A stretch of DNA of 64,000 bases from Coralloluteibacterium stylophorae (GTDB lineage: Bacteria; Pseudomonadota; Gammaproteobacteria; Xanthomonadales; Xanthomonadaceae): NCBI RefSeq assembly GCF_018122625.2, contig NZ_JAGQFT020000002.1, positions 62,001-126,000 of the forward strand. The letters are read 5' to 3'. Positions 25,684 through 43,985 of this stretch are shown one piece after another (position 1 is the stretch's first letter; the number at the start of each line of letters is the position of its first letter). A model generated the notes under the pieces. That model was not told the origin of the DNA and made no database searches. It saw only the letters and a program-made list of their open reading frames with translations. A program made the translations under genes and the position numbers.

Positions 25684-26721
25684 ATGGATATCGCTGAACT
25701 GCTGGCCTTTTCCGTCAAGAACAAGGCGTCCGACCTGCATCTGTCCGCGGGCCTGCCGCCGCTGATCCGCGTCGACGGCGACGTGCGCCGCATCAACATC
25801 GCGCCGCTCGACCACAAGCAGGTGCACGCGCTGGTCTACGACATCATGTCGGACAAGCAGCGCCGCGACTACGAGGAGTTCCTCGAGGTCGACTTCTCGT
25901 TCGAGATTCCCGGCATGGCGCGCTTCCGCGTCAACGCCTTCAACCAGAACCGCGGCGCCGGCGCGGTGTTCCGTACGATTCCGTCCGAGGTGCTGACGCT
26001 CGAGGATCTCGGCACGCCGCCGATCTTCCGCGAGCTCATCGACCAGCCGCAGGGCCTGATCCTGGTGACCGGGCCGACCGGCTCCGGCAAGTCGACCACC
26101 CTGGCGGCGATGATCGACTACATCAACAAGACCCAGTACGGGCACATCCTCACCGTCGAGGACCCGATCGAGTTCGTCCATACCTCGCAGAAGTGCCTGA
26201 TCAACCAGCGCGAGATCCACCGCGACACGCACGGCTTCAACGAGGCCCTGCGCTCGGCGCTGCGCGAGGACCCGGACTACGTGCTGGTCGGCGAAATGCG
26301 CGACCTGGAGACCATCCGCCTGGCGCTGACCGCGGCAGAGACCGGCCACCTGGTGTTCGGCACCCTGCACACGAGCTCGGCGGCGAAGACGATCGACCGC
26401 ATCATCGACGTGTTCCCCGCCGGCGAGAAGCCGATGGTGCGCTCGATGCTGTCGGAGTCCCTGCGCGCGGTGATCTCGCAGGCCCTGCTGAAGAAGGTCG
26501 GCGGCGGGCGCACCGCGGCGTGGGAGATCATGGTCGGCACCCCGGCGATCCGTAACCTGATCCGCGAGGACAAGGTCGCGCAGATGTACTCTGCGATCCA
26601 GACCGGCCAGCAGGCCGGCATGATGACGCTCGACCAGCACCTGCAGGACCTGGTCAAGCGCGGCCAGGTCACCCGCCAGCAGGCCAAGGAATACGCCAAG
26701 GACAAGCGCCTCTTCGAATGA
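25684..26721 (+). CDS. pilT: Type IV pilus retraction ATPase PilT
   Basis: PilT is the hexameric cytoplasmic ATPase that powers pilus retraction and twitching. The 345-aa protein has an N-terminal PAS-like domain, the Walker A GPTGSGKST at residues 130-138, the Asp box (ILTVEDPIEF), Walker B (VLVGEMRD), the His box (GHLVFGTLHTSS) and the C-terminal AIRNLIRE motif that is specific for PilT. GGGGAG provides the ribosome site. pilU follows after 110 bases. Confidence 0.97.
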   Translation: MDIAELLAFSVKNKASDLHLSAGLPPLIRVDGDVRRINIAPLDHKQVHALVYDIMSDKQRRDYEEFLEVDFSFEIPGMARFRVNAFNQNRGAGAVFRTIPSEVLTLEDLGTPPIFRELIDQPQGLILVTGPTGSGKSTTLAAMIDYINKTQYGHILTVEDPIEFVHTSQKCLINQREIHRDTHGFNEALRSALREDPDYVLVGEMRDLETIRLALTAAETGHLVFGTLHTSSAAKTIDRIIDVFPAGEKPMVRSMLSESLRAVISQALLKKVGGGRTAAWEIMVGTPAIRNLIREDKVAQMYSAIQTGQQAGMMTLDQHLQDLVKRGQVTRQQAKEYAKDKRLFE

Positions 26722-26831
26722 GGCGGGACGTCACAGCACCCCGGCGGCGGCCTGCGCTATCGTCGCGCTCCGCCCGCCGGCGGACACTCCCGTAGAACCC
26801 AGCCAGCATCGACGGCCCGCGGAGGCCAGCC

Positions 26832-27962
26832 ATGAGCACGATCGATTTCTCGTCGTTCCTGAAGCTGATGGCGCACAAGCGCGCCTCGGACCTGTTCATC
26901 ACCGCCGGCGTGCCGCCGTCCATGAAGGTGCACGGGAAGATCTCGCCGATCACCCAGAGCCCGCTGACCCCGCAGCAGAGCCGAGACCTGGTGCTGGGCG
27001 TGATGAACCCGGCGCAGCGCGAGGAGTTCGAGAAGACCCGCGAGTGCCAGTTCGCCATCGGCGTGTCCGGCGTCGGCCGCTTCCGCGTGAGCTGCTTCTA
27101 CCAGCGCAACCAGGTCGGCATGGTCCTGCGCCGCATCGAGACCAAGATCCCGACGGTGGAAGAGCTGAACCTGCCGCCGGTGGTCAAGACGCTGGCGATG
27201 ACCAAGCGCGGGATCATCCTGTTCGTCGGCGCCACCGGCACCGGCAAGTCGACCTCGCTGGCGGCCCTGATCGGCTACCGCAACCAGAACTCGACCGGGC
27301 ACATCATCACCATCGAGGACCCGATCGAGTTCGTGCACCGGCACGAGGGCTGCATCGTCACCCAGCGTGAGGTCGGCATCGACACCGACAGCTGGGAGGC
27401 GGCGCTGAAGAACACCCTGCGCCAGGCCCCTGACGTGATCATGATCGGCGAGGTCCGCACCCGCGAGGGCATGGACCACGCCATCGCCTTCGCCGAGACC
27501 GGCCACCTGGTGCTGTGCACCCTGCACGCCAACAACGCCAACCAGGCGATGGACCGCATCATCAACTTCTTCCCCGAGGACCGGCGCAACCAGCTGCTGA
27601 TGGACCTGTCGCTGAACCTCCGCGGCGTGGTCGCCCAGCAGCTCGTGCCGACCCCGGACGGCAAGGGGCGACGCGTGGCGATGGAGATCCTGCTCGGCAC
27701 GCCGCTGGTGCAGGACTACATCCGCGACGGCGAGATCCACAAGCTCAAGGACGTCATGAAGGAATCGACGAACCTGGGCATGAAGACCTTCGACCAGAGC
27801 CTGTTCGAGCTCTACCAGGCCGGCGAGATCTCCTACGAGGACGCGCTGCGCTACGCCGACTCGCAGAACGAGGTGCGCCTGAAGATCAAGCTGGCGCAGG
27901 GCGGCGACGCGCACACCCTGAGCCAGGGTCTGGACGGCGTCGAGCTGTCGGAAATCCGCTGA
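26832..27962 (+). CDS. pilU: PilT-dependent retraction ATPase PilU
   Basis: The 376-aa PilT paralogue has Walker A GATGTGKST from residue 133, ITIEDPIEFVHRHEGC, MIGEVRTREGMDHA and GHLVLCTLHANN. PilU supports PilT during retraction under load and is typically encoded next to it. The C-terminal tail after residue 345 is longer than in PilT, as usual for PilU. A 10-bp hairpin follows the stop. Confidence 0.96.
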   Translation: MSTIDFSSFLKLMAHKRASDLFITAGVPPSMKVHGKISPITQSPLTPQQSRDLVLGVMNPAQREEFEKTRECQFAIGVSGVGRFRVSCFYQRNQVGMVLRRIETKIPTVEELNLPPVVKTLAMTKRGIILFVGATGTGKSTSLAALIGYRNQNSTGHIITIEDPIEFVHRHEGCIVTQREVGIDTDSWEAALKNTLRQAPDVIMIGEVRTREGMDHAIAFAETGHLVLCTLHANNANQAMDRIINFFPEDRRNQLLMDLSLNLRGVVAQQLVPTPDGKGRRVAMEILLGTPLVQDYIRDGEIHKLKDVMKESTNLGMKTFDQSLFELYQAGEISYEDALRYADSQNEVRLKIKLAQGGDAHTLSQGLDGVELSEIR

Positions 27963-27968
27963 ACGGTC

Positions 27969-27992
27969 GGCCGGCGCCGCAGGGCGCCGGCC
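27969..27992. terminator. 10-bp hairpin after pilU
   Basis: GGCCGGCGCC (27969-27978) pairs exactly with 27983-27992 around GCAG, starting seven bases after the stop. No U run follows. Confidence 0.5.
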
Positions 27993-28143
27993 TGGTCCGG
28001 CGAGAGCGCCGTGCGGCGGATGTCGGTGTGCGTGGTTGCAGGGCAGGGGCCGAGGGCCTAGCCTGAGCGTTCCCTTTCCGATGTCGTGCGTCCACCGGCA
28101 TCGCGAGTCTCCTGCTCATTCCCCTTTCCAGACGAGGTTCTTC

Positions 28144-28626
28144 ATGGAAATCGCGCAGAACAGCGTGGCGTCGTTCAACTACACCCTCACCGACGACGAC
28201 GGCACCGTGGTCGATACGTCGAACGGCCGTGAGCCGCTGGCCTATCTGCACGGTGCCGGCAACATCGTGCCGGGCCTCGAGGCGGCCCTGGCCGGTCGCA
28301 AGGCGGGCGATCGCCTCACGGTGGACGTGCAGCCCGAGGAGGGCTACGGCGTGCGCCACGAGCAGCTGGTGCAGCAGGTGCCGCGCGAGGCCTTCCAGGG
28401 TGTCGACGACGTCAAGGTCGGCATGCAGTTCCAGGCGCAGACCCAGGGCGGCCCGCTGTCGGTGGTGGTGACCGAGGTCGGCGAGGGCACGGTGACCGTC
28501 GACGGCAACCATCCGCTCGCGGGCAAGGTGCTGCATTTCGATGTCGAGATCACCGAGGTTCGCGCCGCGTCGCCCGAGGAACTGCAGCACGGCCACGTGC
28601 ATGGCGCCGGCGGCGTCGAGCACTGA
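28144..28626 (+). CDS. slyD: FKBP-type peptidyl-prolyl isomerase, SlyD-like
   Basis: The 160-aa protein has the SlyD layout: an FKBP domain (SFNYTLTDDDGTVVDTS, LAYLHGAGNIVPGLEAALAG) with the IF chaperone flap inserted (EEGYGVRHEQL...GNHPLAGKVLHFDVEI). It catalyses proline isomerisation and has chaperone activity. The His-rich metal-binding tail of E. coli SlyD is reduced to a few residues (HGHVHGAGGVEH). It is inserted in the pilus-associated region but no pilus role is known. Confidence 0.92.
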   Translation: MEIAQNSVASFNYTLTDDDGTVVDTSNGREPLAYLHGAGNIVPGLEAALAGRKAGDRLTVDVQPEEGYGVRHEQLVQQVPREAFQGVDDVKVGMQFQAQTQGGPLSVVVTEVGEGTVTVDGNHPLAGKVLHFDVEITEVRAASPEELQHGHVHGAGGVEH

Positions 28627-28647
28627 TCCTGCGCCTCCCGCGAGTCC

Positions 28648-28680
28648 GACGCCCGGCCCTGTGCCGGGCGTCGTCGTTTC
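28648..28680. terminator. Terminator between slyD and tag
   Basis: GACGCCCGGC (28648-28657) pairs with 28663-28672 around a 5-base loop, followed by GTCGTTTC. It lies between convergent genes. Confidence 0.7.
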
Positions 28681-29236
28681 AGGCGCCGGCGGTCGCGCGA
28701 CGCCAGGCGGGCGAGGCGGCGAGGATGCGCGCGTGCACCGGGCAGTCCTCGCGATGCGCGCCCGGCAGGTAGCCGGTGCTCATCAGGAACTCGCCGACGA
28801 TCTCGCCGCCCATGAACTTCAGGCGCCGCTTGAACGCCCGCGTCCACGCCGTCCGGTCGACGCCGTGCCGCGCCGCTTCGTCGTCGAGCCAGGCACGCAG
28901 GCTGCCGTACTCGCCGACCAGCGCCTCGAGCACGCCGGCGTTGTGGATCGCGGCGTCCACCTTCAGCCGGTTGCGGATGATGCCGGCGTCGGCCAGCAGC
29001 CGCGCACGGTCGGCGTCACCGTAGCGGGCGACGGTGGCGATGTCGAAGCCGTCGTAGGCGGCGCGGAAGGCGGCGCGCTTGTTCAGGATCGTCAGCCAGC
29101 TCAGGCCCGCCTGGTTGATCTCCAGGACCAGGCGCTCGAACAGCGCGGCGTCGTCGTCGATCGGGAACCCGTATTCGTGGTCGTGGTAGGGCGCATGGAC
29201 GGGATGGCCGGGTGCGCTGTCGCAGTAGCCGCTCAT
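28679..29236 (-). CDS. tag: DNA-3-methyladenine glycosylase I
   Basis: Tag excises 3-methyladenine from alkylated DNA and starts base-excision repair. The 185-aa protein has Y-HDHEYGFP near the N-terminus, [15 protein letters not shown] and [17 protein letters not shown], with the late zinc-binding Cys/His set (C at residue 5, H near 18, and the EDCPVHAR tail). The ATG at 29236 gives the conserved [12 protein letters not shown] start. It is divergent from yqgE. Confidence 0.94.
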   Translation of the reverse strand: MSGYCDSAPGHPVHAPYHDHEYGFPIDDDAALFERLVLEINQAGLSWLTILNKRAAFRAAYDGFDIATVARYGDADRARLLADAGIIRNRLKVDAAIHNAGVLEALVGEYGSLRAWLDDEAARHGVDRTAWTRAFKRRLKFMGGEIVGEFLMSTGYLPGAHREDCPVHARILAASPAWRRATAGA

Positions 29237-29294
29237 GCCCGGGATTATGCGCCCGCACGCCGCCGCCACGCGGCGGGTGCTTAGAATGCGGGGC

Positions 29295-29858
29295 ATGGAC
29301 GCCGACCGATCCTTCGCCAATCAGCTCCTGGTCGCGATGCCGGCCATGGCCGATCCGCATTTCACCCGCGGCGTCACCCTCATCCTCCAGCACGACGAGG
29401 ACGGAGCGATGGGCCTGATGGTGAACCGGCTGTCGGACTTCACCCTCGGCGAGGTGCTCCGGCAGATGCAGATCGAGACCCAGGATCCGGCGCTCGCCCT
29501 GGCGCCGGTGCTGCTGGGCGGCCCGGTGCAGCCCGAGCGCGGTTTCGTGCTCCACGACGACGCCCGCGAGTGGGGCTCGACCCTGCGCATCCACGACAGC
29601 CTGGCAGTCACCACCTCGCGCGATATCCTCGAGGCGATGGCGGTCGGGCGCGGCCCGAAGCGGGCGCTGATGGTGCTGGGCTATGCCGGCTGGGGCGCTG
29701 GGCAGCTCGAGCACGAGCTGGGCGACAACGCCTGGCTGACCGTGCCCGCCGATGCCGCGATCCTGTTCGAGACGCCGATGGAGACGCGCTGGCAGGCCGC
29801 GGCCGGCCGCATCGGCGTCGACGTCGGGCGCCTTACGGACTACGCCGGGCGTGCCTGA
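29295..29858 (+). CDS. YqgE/AlgH family protein
   Basis: This 187-aa member of the DUF179 family has the conserved [36 protein letters not shown] and [15 protein letters not shown] motifs. The biochemical role is unresolved; in Pseudomonas the gene is called algH and affects alginate regulation. It overlaps ruvX by eight bases, a pairing conserved widely. I chose ATG 29295; an ATG three codons upstream (29286) is also possible. Confidence 0.92.
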   Translation: MDADRSFANQLLVAMPAMADPHFTRGVTLILQHDEDGAMGLMVNRLSDFTLGEVLRQMQIETQDPALALAPVLLGGPVQPERGFVLHDDAREWGSTLRIHDSLAVTTSRDILEAMAVGRGPKRALMVLGYAGWGAGQLEHELGDNAWLTVPADAAILFETPMETRWQAAAGRIGVDVGRLTDYAGRA

Positions 29859-30318
29859 CCCCGGCGGCGCGGCGACGGTGCTGGCGTTCGACGTCGGCTC
29901 GCGGCGGATCGGCGTGGCGATCGGCAACGTCCTGTCGGCGAGCGGGCGCGAACTCGCGGTGGTGGACGTGCGCGCCGGCGCGCCGGACTGGGCGCGCATC
30001 GAGACACTGCTGCGCGACTGGCGGCCCGACGCCCTGGTCGTCGGCGATCCGCGCCTCCTGGACGACGAATCCGGCGACCAGCCGGCGCGTCGGCGCGCGC
30101 GCGGCTTCGCGCGCGAGGCGGCGGCGCGCTCCGGGCTTCCGGTCTGGCTCGTCGACGAACGTTCGACCTCGATGGATGCCGCACGACGCTTCGCCGCCGG
30201 CCGCGCCGCTGGAGCGCGGCGGCGCAGCCAGGCACGGGACCTGGACGCGCTGGCCGCCGTCATCATCCTCGAGCGCTGGTTCGAGGCGCCGGAGGACGCG
30301 GAACCCGCGAGCGCGTGA
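29851..30318 (+). CDS. ruvX: RuvX/YqgF pre-16S rRNA nuclease
   Basis: The 155-aa RNase-H-fold nuclease matures the 5' end of 16S rRNA and has been linked to Holliday junction resolution. [33 protein letters not shown] and the late [13 protein letters not shown] supply the acidic active site. The start is a GTG at 29851, overlapping the end of yqgE, because the family similarity begins right after it. Confidence 0.92.
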   Translation: MPDPGGAATVLAFDVGSRRIGVAIGNVLSASGRELAVVDVRAGAPDWARIETLLRDWRPDALVVGDPRLLDDESGDQPARRRARGFAREAAARSGLPVWLVDERSTSMDAARRFAAGRAAGARRRSQARDLDALAAVIILERWFEAPEDAEPASA

Positions 30319-30387
30319 GTCGCGCCTGCCTGGCGCCGGGCGCAGCAGGTAGCATTCGCGTCTTTCGTTCCCCACGTGACGCCTGCC

Positions 30388-31377
30388 ATGCGCGATTTCC
30401 AGCTCCGTCCCGACGGCGGCCTTCGGCATCTGCTGACCCTGGAAGGGCTGCCGCGGCGTACGCTGGAGCAGCTCCTCGACCGCGCCCAGGCCCTGCGCGA
30501 CGAGGCCTACAGCGGCGTGTCCCTGCGCGGACGGCTGGCTGGCCATACGGTCTGCAACCTGTTCTTCGAGCCCTCGACCCGCACGCGCAGCAGCTTCCAG
30601 CTCGCCGCGGCGCGGATGGGTGCCGACGTCCTCAACTTCGACGCCGCCAGCGCGTCGACCAAGAAGGGCGAGACCGACCTCGATACGCTGAAGACCCTGC
30701 GCGCGATGGGCGTGGATGCCTTCGTCATCCGCCATGCGCACGACGGCGCCGTCGCGGCGCTGGCGGAGAAGTCCGGCGGCGCCTCGCTCATCAACGCCGG
30801 CGACGGGCGCAGCGCGCATCCCACGCAGGGCCTGCTCGACATGCTCACCCTGCGCCAGCGCAAGGGCGACGACTTCGGCAGCCTGCGCGTGCTGATGGTC
30901 GGCGACATCCTGCACTCGCGCGTGGCCCGCTCCGACCTCCACGCCATGCGCACCCTGGGCGTCGGCGAGATCCGCGTGTGCGGGCCGGGCAACCTGCTGC
31001 CGGACGACGAGGTGCTGGCGGGCTGCGAGCGCGTCGCCTCGCTCGACGAGGCACTGGCCGGGGTCGATGCGGTGTTCATGCTGCGCCTGCAGCGCGAGCG
31101 GATGGTCGAGGGCCTGGTGGCTTCGCTGGACGACTACTTCCGCGACTACGGCCTGACCCCGGCGCGCCTGCGCCGCGCCGCGCACGGCGCGATCGTGCTG
31201 CATCCCGGGCCGATGAACCGCGGCGTGGAGATCGACGACGCGGTCGCCGACGGCGCGCAGGCGGTCATCCTGGACCAGGTCGCCAATGGCGTGGCGGTGC
31301 GGATGGCGGTGCTCGAGGCGGTGCTCGAGCCGGAGCCGCAGGCGACGACCGCCTTCGGGCCCTGGTGCCGCGCCTGA
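30388..31377 (+). CDS. pyrB: Aspartate carbamoyltransferase catalytic subunit
   Basis: PyrB joins carbamoyl phosphate and aspartate to make carbamoyl aspartate in pyrimidine synthesis. The 329-aa protein has the carbamoyl-phosphate loop FFEPSTRTRSSF, the HPTQGLLD motif, MVGDILHSRVARS and VLHPGPMNRG. A GTG four codons earlier is less likely than the ATG at 30388. The regulatory pyrR and the pyrC-like gene that accompany it in Pseudomonas are absent here. It converges on tonB with seven bases between stops. Confidence 0.96.
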   Translation: MRDFQLRPDGGLRHLLTLEGLPRRTLEQLLDRAQALRDEAYSGVSLRGRLAGHTVCNLFFEPSTRTRSSFQLAAARMGADVLNFDAASASTKKGETDLDTLKTLRAMGVDAFVIRHAHDGAVAALAEKSGGASLINAGDGRSAHPTQGLLDMLTLRQRKGDDFGSLRVLMVGDILHSRVARSDLHAMRTLGVGEIRVCGPGNLLPDDEVLAGCERVASLDEALAGVDAVFMLRLQRERMVEGLVASLDDYFRDYGLTPARLRRAAHGAIVLHPGPMNRGVEIDDAVADGAQAVILDQVANGVAVRMAVLEAVLEPEPQATTAFGPWCRA

Positions 31378-31384
31378 AGCGGCG

Positions 31385-32250
31385 CTACTCGTCGCGCAGG
31401 GTGCCGCCCGGCAGGAAGCGCCAGGTCCGGGTGATGTGCAGCACGTCCACGTCCTCCTCGTCCGGCAGGCGCTGGAACGGCTGCGACAGGCGCACGATGC
31501 GCAGGACCGCCTCGTCCAGCAGCGCGCTGCCGCTGGACTCGTTGATCACGATGCCTTCCACCGTGCCGTCGCGGCGTACCGCGACCGTGGCGCGGACCGC
31601 GCCGCTGAGCCGGCGTCGCCGCGCCTCGTCGGGATAGTTCAGGTTGCCGACGCGCTCCACGCGCTGGACCCAGGCGCGAAGGTAGCCGGCGTAGGCGTAT
31701 TCGCGGGTGCTGGCGGAGACGAACTTGCGCCGCGGCTTCTTCGCGTAGAGCTCCTGCTGGCGATCGATCTCCGCCGCCAGGCGGGCCATCTCCAGGTCGG
31801 CCTCGACCACCTCCCGGCCGGTCGGCTGCGGCCGCGCCTGCGTGGTCCGCGACTCCTGCGGAGGAGGCACGCGCTGCGACGCCTGCGGCGCGGTGAGGAC
31901 ACGCTCGGCCGGCGTGGGCTCGGGCGGGGGCGCCTGCGCGGCGACCGGCACTGGCGCCACTCCCGGGCTCGGACTGGGTGTCGAGGACGGCTGCGGCTCG
32001 CGCGGGCGTCGGGCCTCGTCGCGGTCGCCGCCGCCCTGCTGGCTGGACTGGGCGAGGAAGTCCGCCTCGTCCGGTGCAGCGTCGCTGCGGGTCTGGACCA
32101 GGATCACGTCCAGCGTCGGCGTGATCGGCGCCGCCGCGTCGAGGCCGAAGCCGACTCCCAGCAGCAGGACGCCGTGCAGGATCAGCGAGAAGGCGATGGT
32201 CGCGGCGAGGCGGTCGCCGCTGCCGACGGGCGGGCGCGCGACGGCGGCGG

Positions 32251-32254
<4 letters not shown>
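31385..32254 (-). CDS. TonB family energy transducer
   Basis: The 289-aa protein has one N-terminal membrane helix (about 17-38), a long Pro/Gln/Arg-rich periplasmic spacer and a TonB C-terminal domain (about 200-289, with NLNYPDEARRRRLSGAVRATVAVRRDGTVEG). It overlaps gshB by four bases. By position between gshB and yqgE it corresponds to TonB3 of Pseudomonas aeruginosa, which is needed for normal twitching. It could also serve receptors like the one at 16612, but no ExbB/ExbD genes are nearby. Confidence 0.88.
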
Positions 32255-33201
<947 letters not shown>

Positions 33202-33289
33202 GAAAGGCTTCCGTGACGCGCTCCGCAGATATCGTAGCAGCGCGCCCGGCGAGGCCCCTGCGGGGCACATCACAGATGGTGTGAAATCC

Positions 33290-33320
33290 TTGACAGTCTT
33301 GCGCGCGGCTGCGGTATAAA
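33290..33320 (+). promoter_or_regulatory. Promoter of the pilGHIJ-chpABC operon
   Basis: A consensus TTGACA (33290-33295) and a near-consensus TATAAA (33315-33320) are separated by 19 bases, two more than optimal. Transcription would start near 33327, 63 bases before pilG. The AT-rich -10 stands out in the surrounding sequence. Confidence 0.6.
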
Positions 33321-33389
33321 TGTTCCTTCGTTGTTAAGTCGTAGCGGGATACGGCCGCCGGCCGAGCCGCATCAGGGGATCGAGTTGTG

Positions 33390-33791
33390 ATGGACGACGC
33401 CAATCGCTCCGGCACCCTTGCCGGGCTCCGAGTCATGGTCATCGACGACTCGAAGACGATCCGTCGCACGGCCGAGACCCTGCTCAAGAAGGAAGGCTGC
33501 GACGTCGTTACCGCGACCGACGGGTTCGAGGCACTCGCCAAGATCGCCGACCAGCATCCGCAGATCATCTTCGTCGACATCATGATGCCGCGGCTCGACG
33601 GCTATCAGACCTGCGCACTGATCAAGAACAACCAGATGTTCCGGTCCACGCCGGTGATCATGCTGTCGTCCAAGGACGGGCTCTTCGACAAGGCGCGGGG
33701 GCGCATCGTCGGTTCCGAGCAGTACCTGACCAAGCCGTTCACCCGCGAGGAACTGCTTTCGGCGATCCGCACCCACGTCGGCGCGCACTGA
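33390..33791 (+). CDS. pilG: Twitching motility response regulator PilG
   Basis: The 133-aa stand-alone receiver domain has the acidic pocket in VIDDSK, the phospho-acceptor D63 in FVDIMMPRLDG, S/T in IMLSSKDG and the conserved Lys in YLTKPF. PilG is the CheY-like output of the Chp pathway that promotes pilus extension. The ATG at 33390 follows a possible GTG one codon upstream. It heads the operon. Confidence 0.95.
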   Translation: MDDANRSGTLAGLRVMVIDDSKTIRRTAETLLKKEGCDVVTATDGFEALAKIADQHPQIIFVDIMMPRLDGYQTCALIKNNQMFRSTPVIMLSSKDGLFDKARGRIVGSEQYLTKPFTREELLSAIRTHVGAH

Positions 33792-33822
33792 GCGCCGGTC
33801 GAGCCATCTGAAAGGGGATCAC

Positions 33823-34191
33823 ATGGCGCGCATCCTGCTCATTGAGGACTCACCGACCGACACCGCGGTCTTCACCGGCATGCTCGAACGCAACGGGCAC
33901 CAGGTGCTGACCGCCGGCGCGGCGGAGGACGGCATCCGCATGGCCCGCGACGAGCGGCCGGATCTCGTCCTCATGGACGTCATCCTGCCGGGGATGAACG
34001 GGTTCCAGGCCACGCGCGCGCTGTCGCGCGACCCGGCGACGCAGGCGATCCCGGTCGTCATCGTCAGCACCAAGAGCATGGAGACCGACCGCAGCTGGGG
34101 GCTGCGGCAGGGCGCCCGCGACTACCTGGTCAAGCCGCCGGAGGAGCGCGAGTTCATCGCGCGGATCCAGGCGATCCTGGGTGGAGGCTGA
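33823..34191 (+). CDS. pilH: Twitching motility response regulator PilH
   Basis: This 122-aa single receiver has phospho-acceptor D52 (VLMDVILPGMNG), LIEDSPTD at the N-terminus and DYLVKPP. PilH opposes PilG in the Chp pathway and may act as a phosphate sink. An AAAGGGGAT ribosome site lies before it. Confidence 0.95.
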   Translation: MARILLIEDSPTDTAVFTGMLERNGHQVLTAGAAEDGIRMARDERPDLVLMDVILPGMNGFQATRALSRDPATQAIPVVIVSTKSMETDRSWGLRQGARDYLVKPPEEREFIARIQAILGGG

Positions 34192-34195
34192 GTCC

Positions 34196-34732
34196 GTGAC
34201 GGTCTCCGGAGCACGTCCCTACGCCGTCCTCCTCGACTACGAGGCGCGCAGCCTGGCCCACGAGGCCGGGCTGCCGGAGGCCGCCGAGGCGCCCGGCCAC
34301 TGGCGTGGCGTCGGTTACCGGATCGGGCCGCGGCGCCTGGTGTCCGCGTTCGAGGAGGTCGTCGAGATCCTGCCGATGCCGCAGGTGACGCCGGTGCCGG
34401 GCGCGCAGCCGTGGATGCTCGGCATCGCCAACCTGCGCGGCACGCTGCTGCCGGTCGTCGACCTGCGCCTGTTCCTCGAGGGCGAGCGCACGGTGCTGCA
34501 CGAGGGCCAGCGCGTGCTGGTCATGCGCCAGCACGGCGGCAACGTCGCGGTCCTGATCGACGAGTTGTTCGGGCAGCGCGGCTTCCACGAGGAGGATGCC
34601 GTCGCGCCGGAGGCCGAAGGCCGGTACGCGCAGCTGGTCAAGCGCGCCTACCGCTACGACGGACACGTCTGGGGCGTGTTCGACATCGCGCTGCTGGCGC
34701 GGACGCCGGAGTTCAGACAGGCCGCGGCCTGA
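34196..34732 (+). CDS. pilI: CheW-like adaptor PilI
   Basis: This 178-aa CheW-domain protein couples PilJ to the kinase ChpA. The core has VVEILPMPQVTPVPGAQPWMLGIANLRGTLLPVVDLR. I chose a GTG at 34196 because GGAGG at 34183-34187 lies eight bases before it and within the end of pilH. Another GTG at 34181 overlaps the pilH stop and has no ribosome site. The stop codon of pilH precedes this start by four bases, which suggests coupled translation. Confidence 0.92.
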   Translation: MTVSGARPYAVLLDYEARSLAHEAGLPEAAEAPGHWRGVGYRIGPRRLVSAFEEVVEILPMPQVTPVPGAQPWMLGIANLRGTLLPVVDLRLFLEGERTVLHEGQRVLVMRQHGGNVAVLIDELFGQRGFHEEDAVAPEAEGRYAQLVKRAYRYDGHVWGVFDIALLARTPEFRQAAA

Positions 34733-34873
34733 GTGGTGAGCAGGGTTCCAGTCGTCACGCCGTGGGCGCCTTCGGCCCGTGGCGTGCACCGCGCCAGGGG
34801 CGGCGGAGTCGGCTCCGCCGGCGCGGAGCAAGTCCTTCGGGCACGTGCAGTCTTCACATCCAGGGGTTGAACC

Positions 34874-36889
34874 ATGAGCAGTGCAGCACAGGGAGCAGGT
34901 GGACGGGTCGGCGGCATCGGCGCCCCGGTCTGGATCGGCCTGCTGGCGATCTTTCTCGTCCTCTTCGGCGTCAATACGGCCTACACGCTGTATCTCGGTG
35001 CCGGAGAGTCCACGGCGGCCGCCCGCGTCGCCGACATCCAGGTGCAGTCGCAGCAGCTCGCGAAGTTCGCGGGCGAGGCGGTCAACGGCAACGCCGAGGC
35101 CTTCGGTGAGTTCAGCGAGACCTACGGCGCGATCAACAACCACCTGCAGGCGCTGAACGCGGCCTACGGCGGCGAAGGCGGCCGCGTGCAGACCGCGCTC
35201 GACAAGCTGATGGCGACCTGGAATCCCATGTCCAGCCACGCCCAGCGCATCATCGACGGCGAGCAGAAGGTGCTGGCGCTCGCCGACACGGCCAATGCCT
35301 TCACCGCGCGCGTGCCGCGGCTGCAGGCCGACCTGGACGAGGTCGTCCGCGCGATGGCCAACAGCGGCGCGAGCTCCGACCAGGTGCTGATCGCCGCGCG
35401 CCAGCTGGTGCTGATCGACCGCATGTCGCGTCGCGTGACCGAGATCCGCGCCGGCGGCGCCGGCGCCATCGTCGCCCGCGACGCGCTGCAGAACGACGCA
35501 GCGATGTTCGGCTCGGTGCTCGGCGGCCTGCAGAACGGCAATCCAGAACTCAACTACGTGCGCCTCACCAGCGAGTCGGCGCAGGCCGCGCTGGAGCCGG
35601 TCACCACCGCCTACAGCGAACTGCAGGCCGACATCGCCAGCGTCGTCGACGCCTCGGTCGAGCTGTACGAGGTGCAGCAGTCGGCGGCGGCGATCTCCGA
35701 GGAATCCAACGTCCTGCTCGACGACGCGCGCTCGCTGTACGAGGCGATCTCGGCGCTGCCGACCACGCGCCTGTTCCCGGGCAACTGGTTCGGCGCCGCC
35801 TTCGGCCTGCTGGCGATCCTGTCCCTGGTCGGCCTGCTGGTGACCCTGTCGCGCGACCAGCGTCGCCGCACCCAGGACGCCGAACTGCAGAACATGCGCA
35901 ACCAGAAGGCGATCCAGCAGCTTCTGGACGAAATCATCCCGATCGCGGAAGGCGACCTGACCATCAATCCGACGGTCAGCGAGGAATACACCGGCGCCAT
36001 CGCGGACTCGATCAGCTACACCGTCGACGAGCTGCGCACCCTGGTCGGCACGATCAACGAGACCTCGGTGCAGGTGTCGGCCGCGGCGCAGGAAACCCAG
36101 GCCACGGCGATGCACCTGGCCGAGGCCGCCGAGCACCAGGCGCAGCAGATCAGCTCCTCGTCGGCAAAGATCAGCGAGATCGCGCTGTCCATCGACGAGG
36201 TCTCGAAGAACTCCGCCGAGTCCGCCGACGTGGCGCAGCGCTCGGTGCAGATCGCGGCCAAGGGCGCCGACGTGGTCCGCCAGACCATCCACGGCATGGA
36301 CAACATCCGCGACCAGATCCAGGAGACCTCCAAGCGCATCAAGCGCCTGGGCGAGAGCTCGCAGGAGATCGGCTCGATCGTCGAACTGATCAACGACATC
36401 GCCGAGCAGACCAACATCCTGGCGCTGAACGCGGCGATCCAGGCGGCCTCCGCCGGCGAGGCCGGTCGCGGCTTCGCGGTGGTCGCCGACGAAGTGCAGC
36501 GCCTCGCGGAACGCTCCTCCAACGCGACCCGCCGCATCGAGACCCTGGTCCAGACCATCCAGTCCGACACCAACGAGGCGGTCAGCTCGATGGAGCAGAC
36601 CACCTCCGAGGTGGTCGCGGGTGCGCGCCTGGCCGAGGACGCGGGACTGGCGCTGGGCGAGATCGAGAAGGTGTCCACCGACCTCTCCGACCTCATCCAG
36701 AACATCTCGTCGGCGGCGCGCCAGCAGTCGGCGGCGGCGACCAACATCACCGCGACGATGAACTCCATCCAGGAGATCACCTCGCAGACCTCGCACGGCG
36801 CGAACCAGACGGCCGAATCGATCGGCAACCTCGCGCAGCTCGCCGCCGACATGCGCCGGTCGGTCGCGAAATTCAAGCTGCCCGGTTGA
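34874..36889 (+). CDS. pilJ: Methyl-accepting chemotaxis protein PilJ
   Basis: This 671-aa membrane receptor has helix TM1 at about 16-38, a long periplasmic helical region (PilJ/type IV-methyl-accepting domain), helix TM2 near 308-328 ([19 protein letters not shown]), then a HAMP-like part and the long signalling coiled coil with the hairpin tip [40 protein letters not shown]. PilJ senses pilus-related input and controls ChpA. A perfect GGCGGAG/CTCCGCC hairpin (34802-34819) lies in the 141-base gap upstream. Confidence 0.95.
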   Translation: MSSAAQGAGGRVGGIGAPVWIGLLAIFLVLFGVNTAYTLYLGAGESTAAARVADIQVQSQQLAKFAGEAVNGNAEAFGEFSETYGAINNHLQALNAAYGGEGGRVQTALDKLMATWNPMSSHAQRIIDGEQKVLALADTANAFTARVPRLQADLDEVVRAMANSGASSDQVLIAARQLVLIDRMSRRVTEIRAGGAGAIVARDALQNDAAMFGSVLGGLQNGNPELNYVRLTSESAQAALEPVTTAYSELQADIASVVDASVELYEVQQSAAAISEESNVLLDDARSLYEAISALPTTRLFPGNWFGAAFGLLAILSLVGLLVTLSRDQRRRTQDAELQNMRNQKAIQQLLDEIIPIAEGDLTINPTVSEEYTGAIADSISYTVDELRTLVGTINETSVQVSAAAQETQATAMHLAEAAEHQAQQISSSSAKISEIALSIDEVSKNSAESADVAQRSVQIAAKGADVVRQTIHGMDNIRDQIQETSKRIKRLGESSQEIGSIVELINDIAEQTNILALNAAIQAASAGEAGRGFAVVADEVQRLAERSSNATRRIETLVQTIQSDTNEAVSSMEQTTSEVVAGARLAEDAGLALGEIEKVSTDLSDLIQNISSAARQQSAAATNITATMNSIQEITSQTSHGANQTAESIGNLAQLAADMRRSVAKFKLPG

Positions 36890-36965
36890 ACGGCAGCGCC
36901 TGGACATTGACATGGCTGTGCGCGGCCTCGTGCCCGCACGCGCCGAGTAGGGACGGAAGGCGCCG

Positions 36966-43977
<7,012 letters not shown>

Positions 43978-43985
<8 letters not shown>

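Noticed and set aside
33270-33284. TCACA-N5-TGTGA palindrome upstream of pilG as a CRP/Clp site
   Set aside because: CRP and Clp bind TGTGA-N6-TCACA; here the half-sites face the other way and the spacer is 5.
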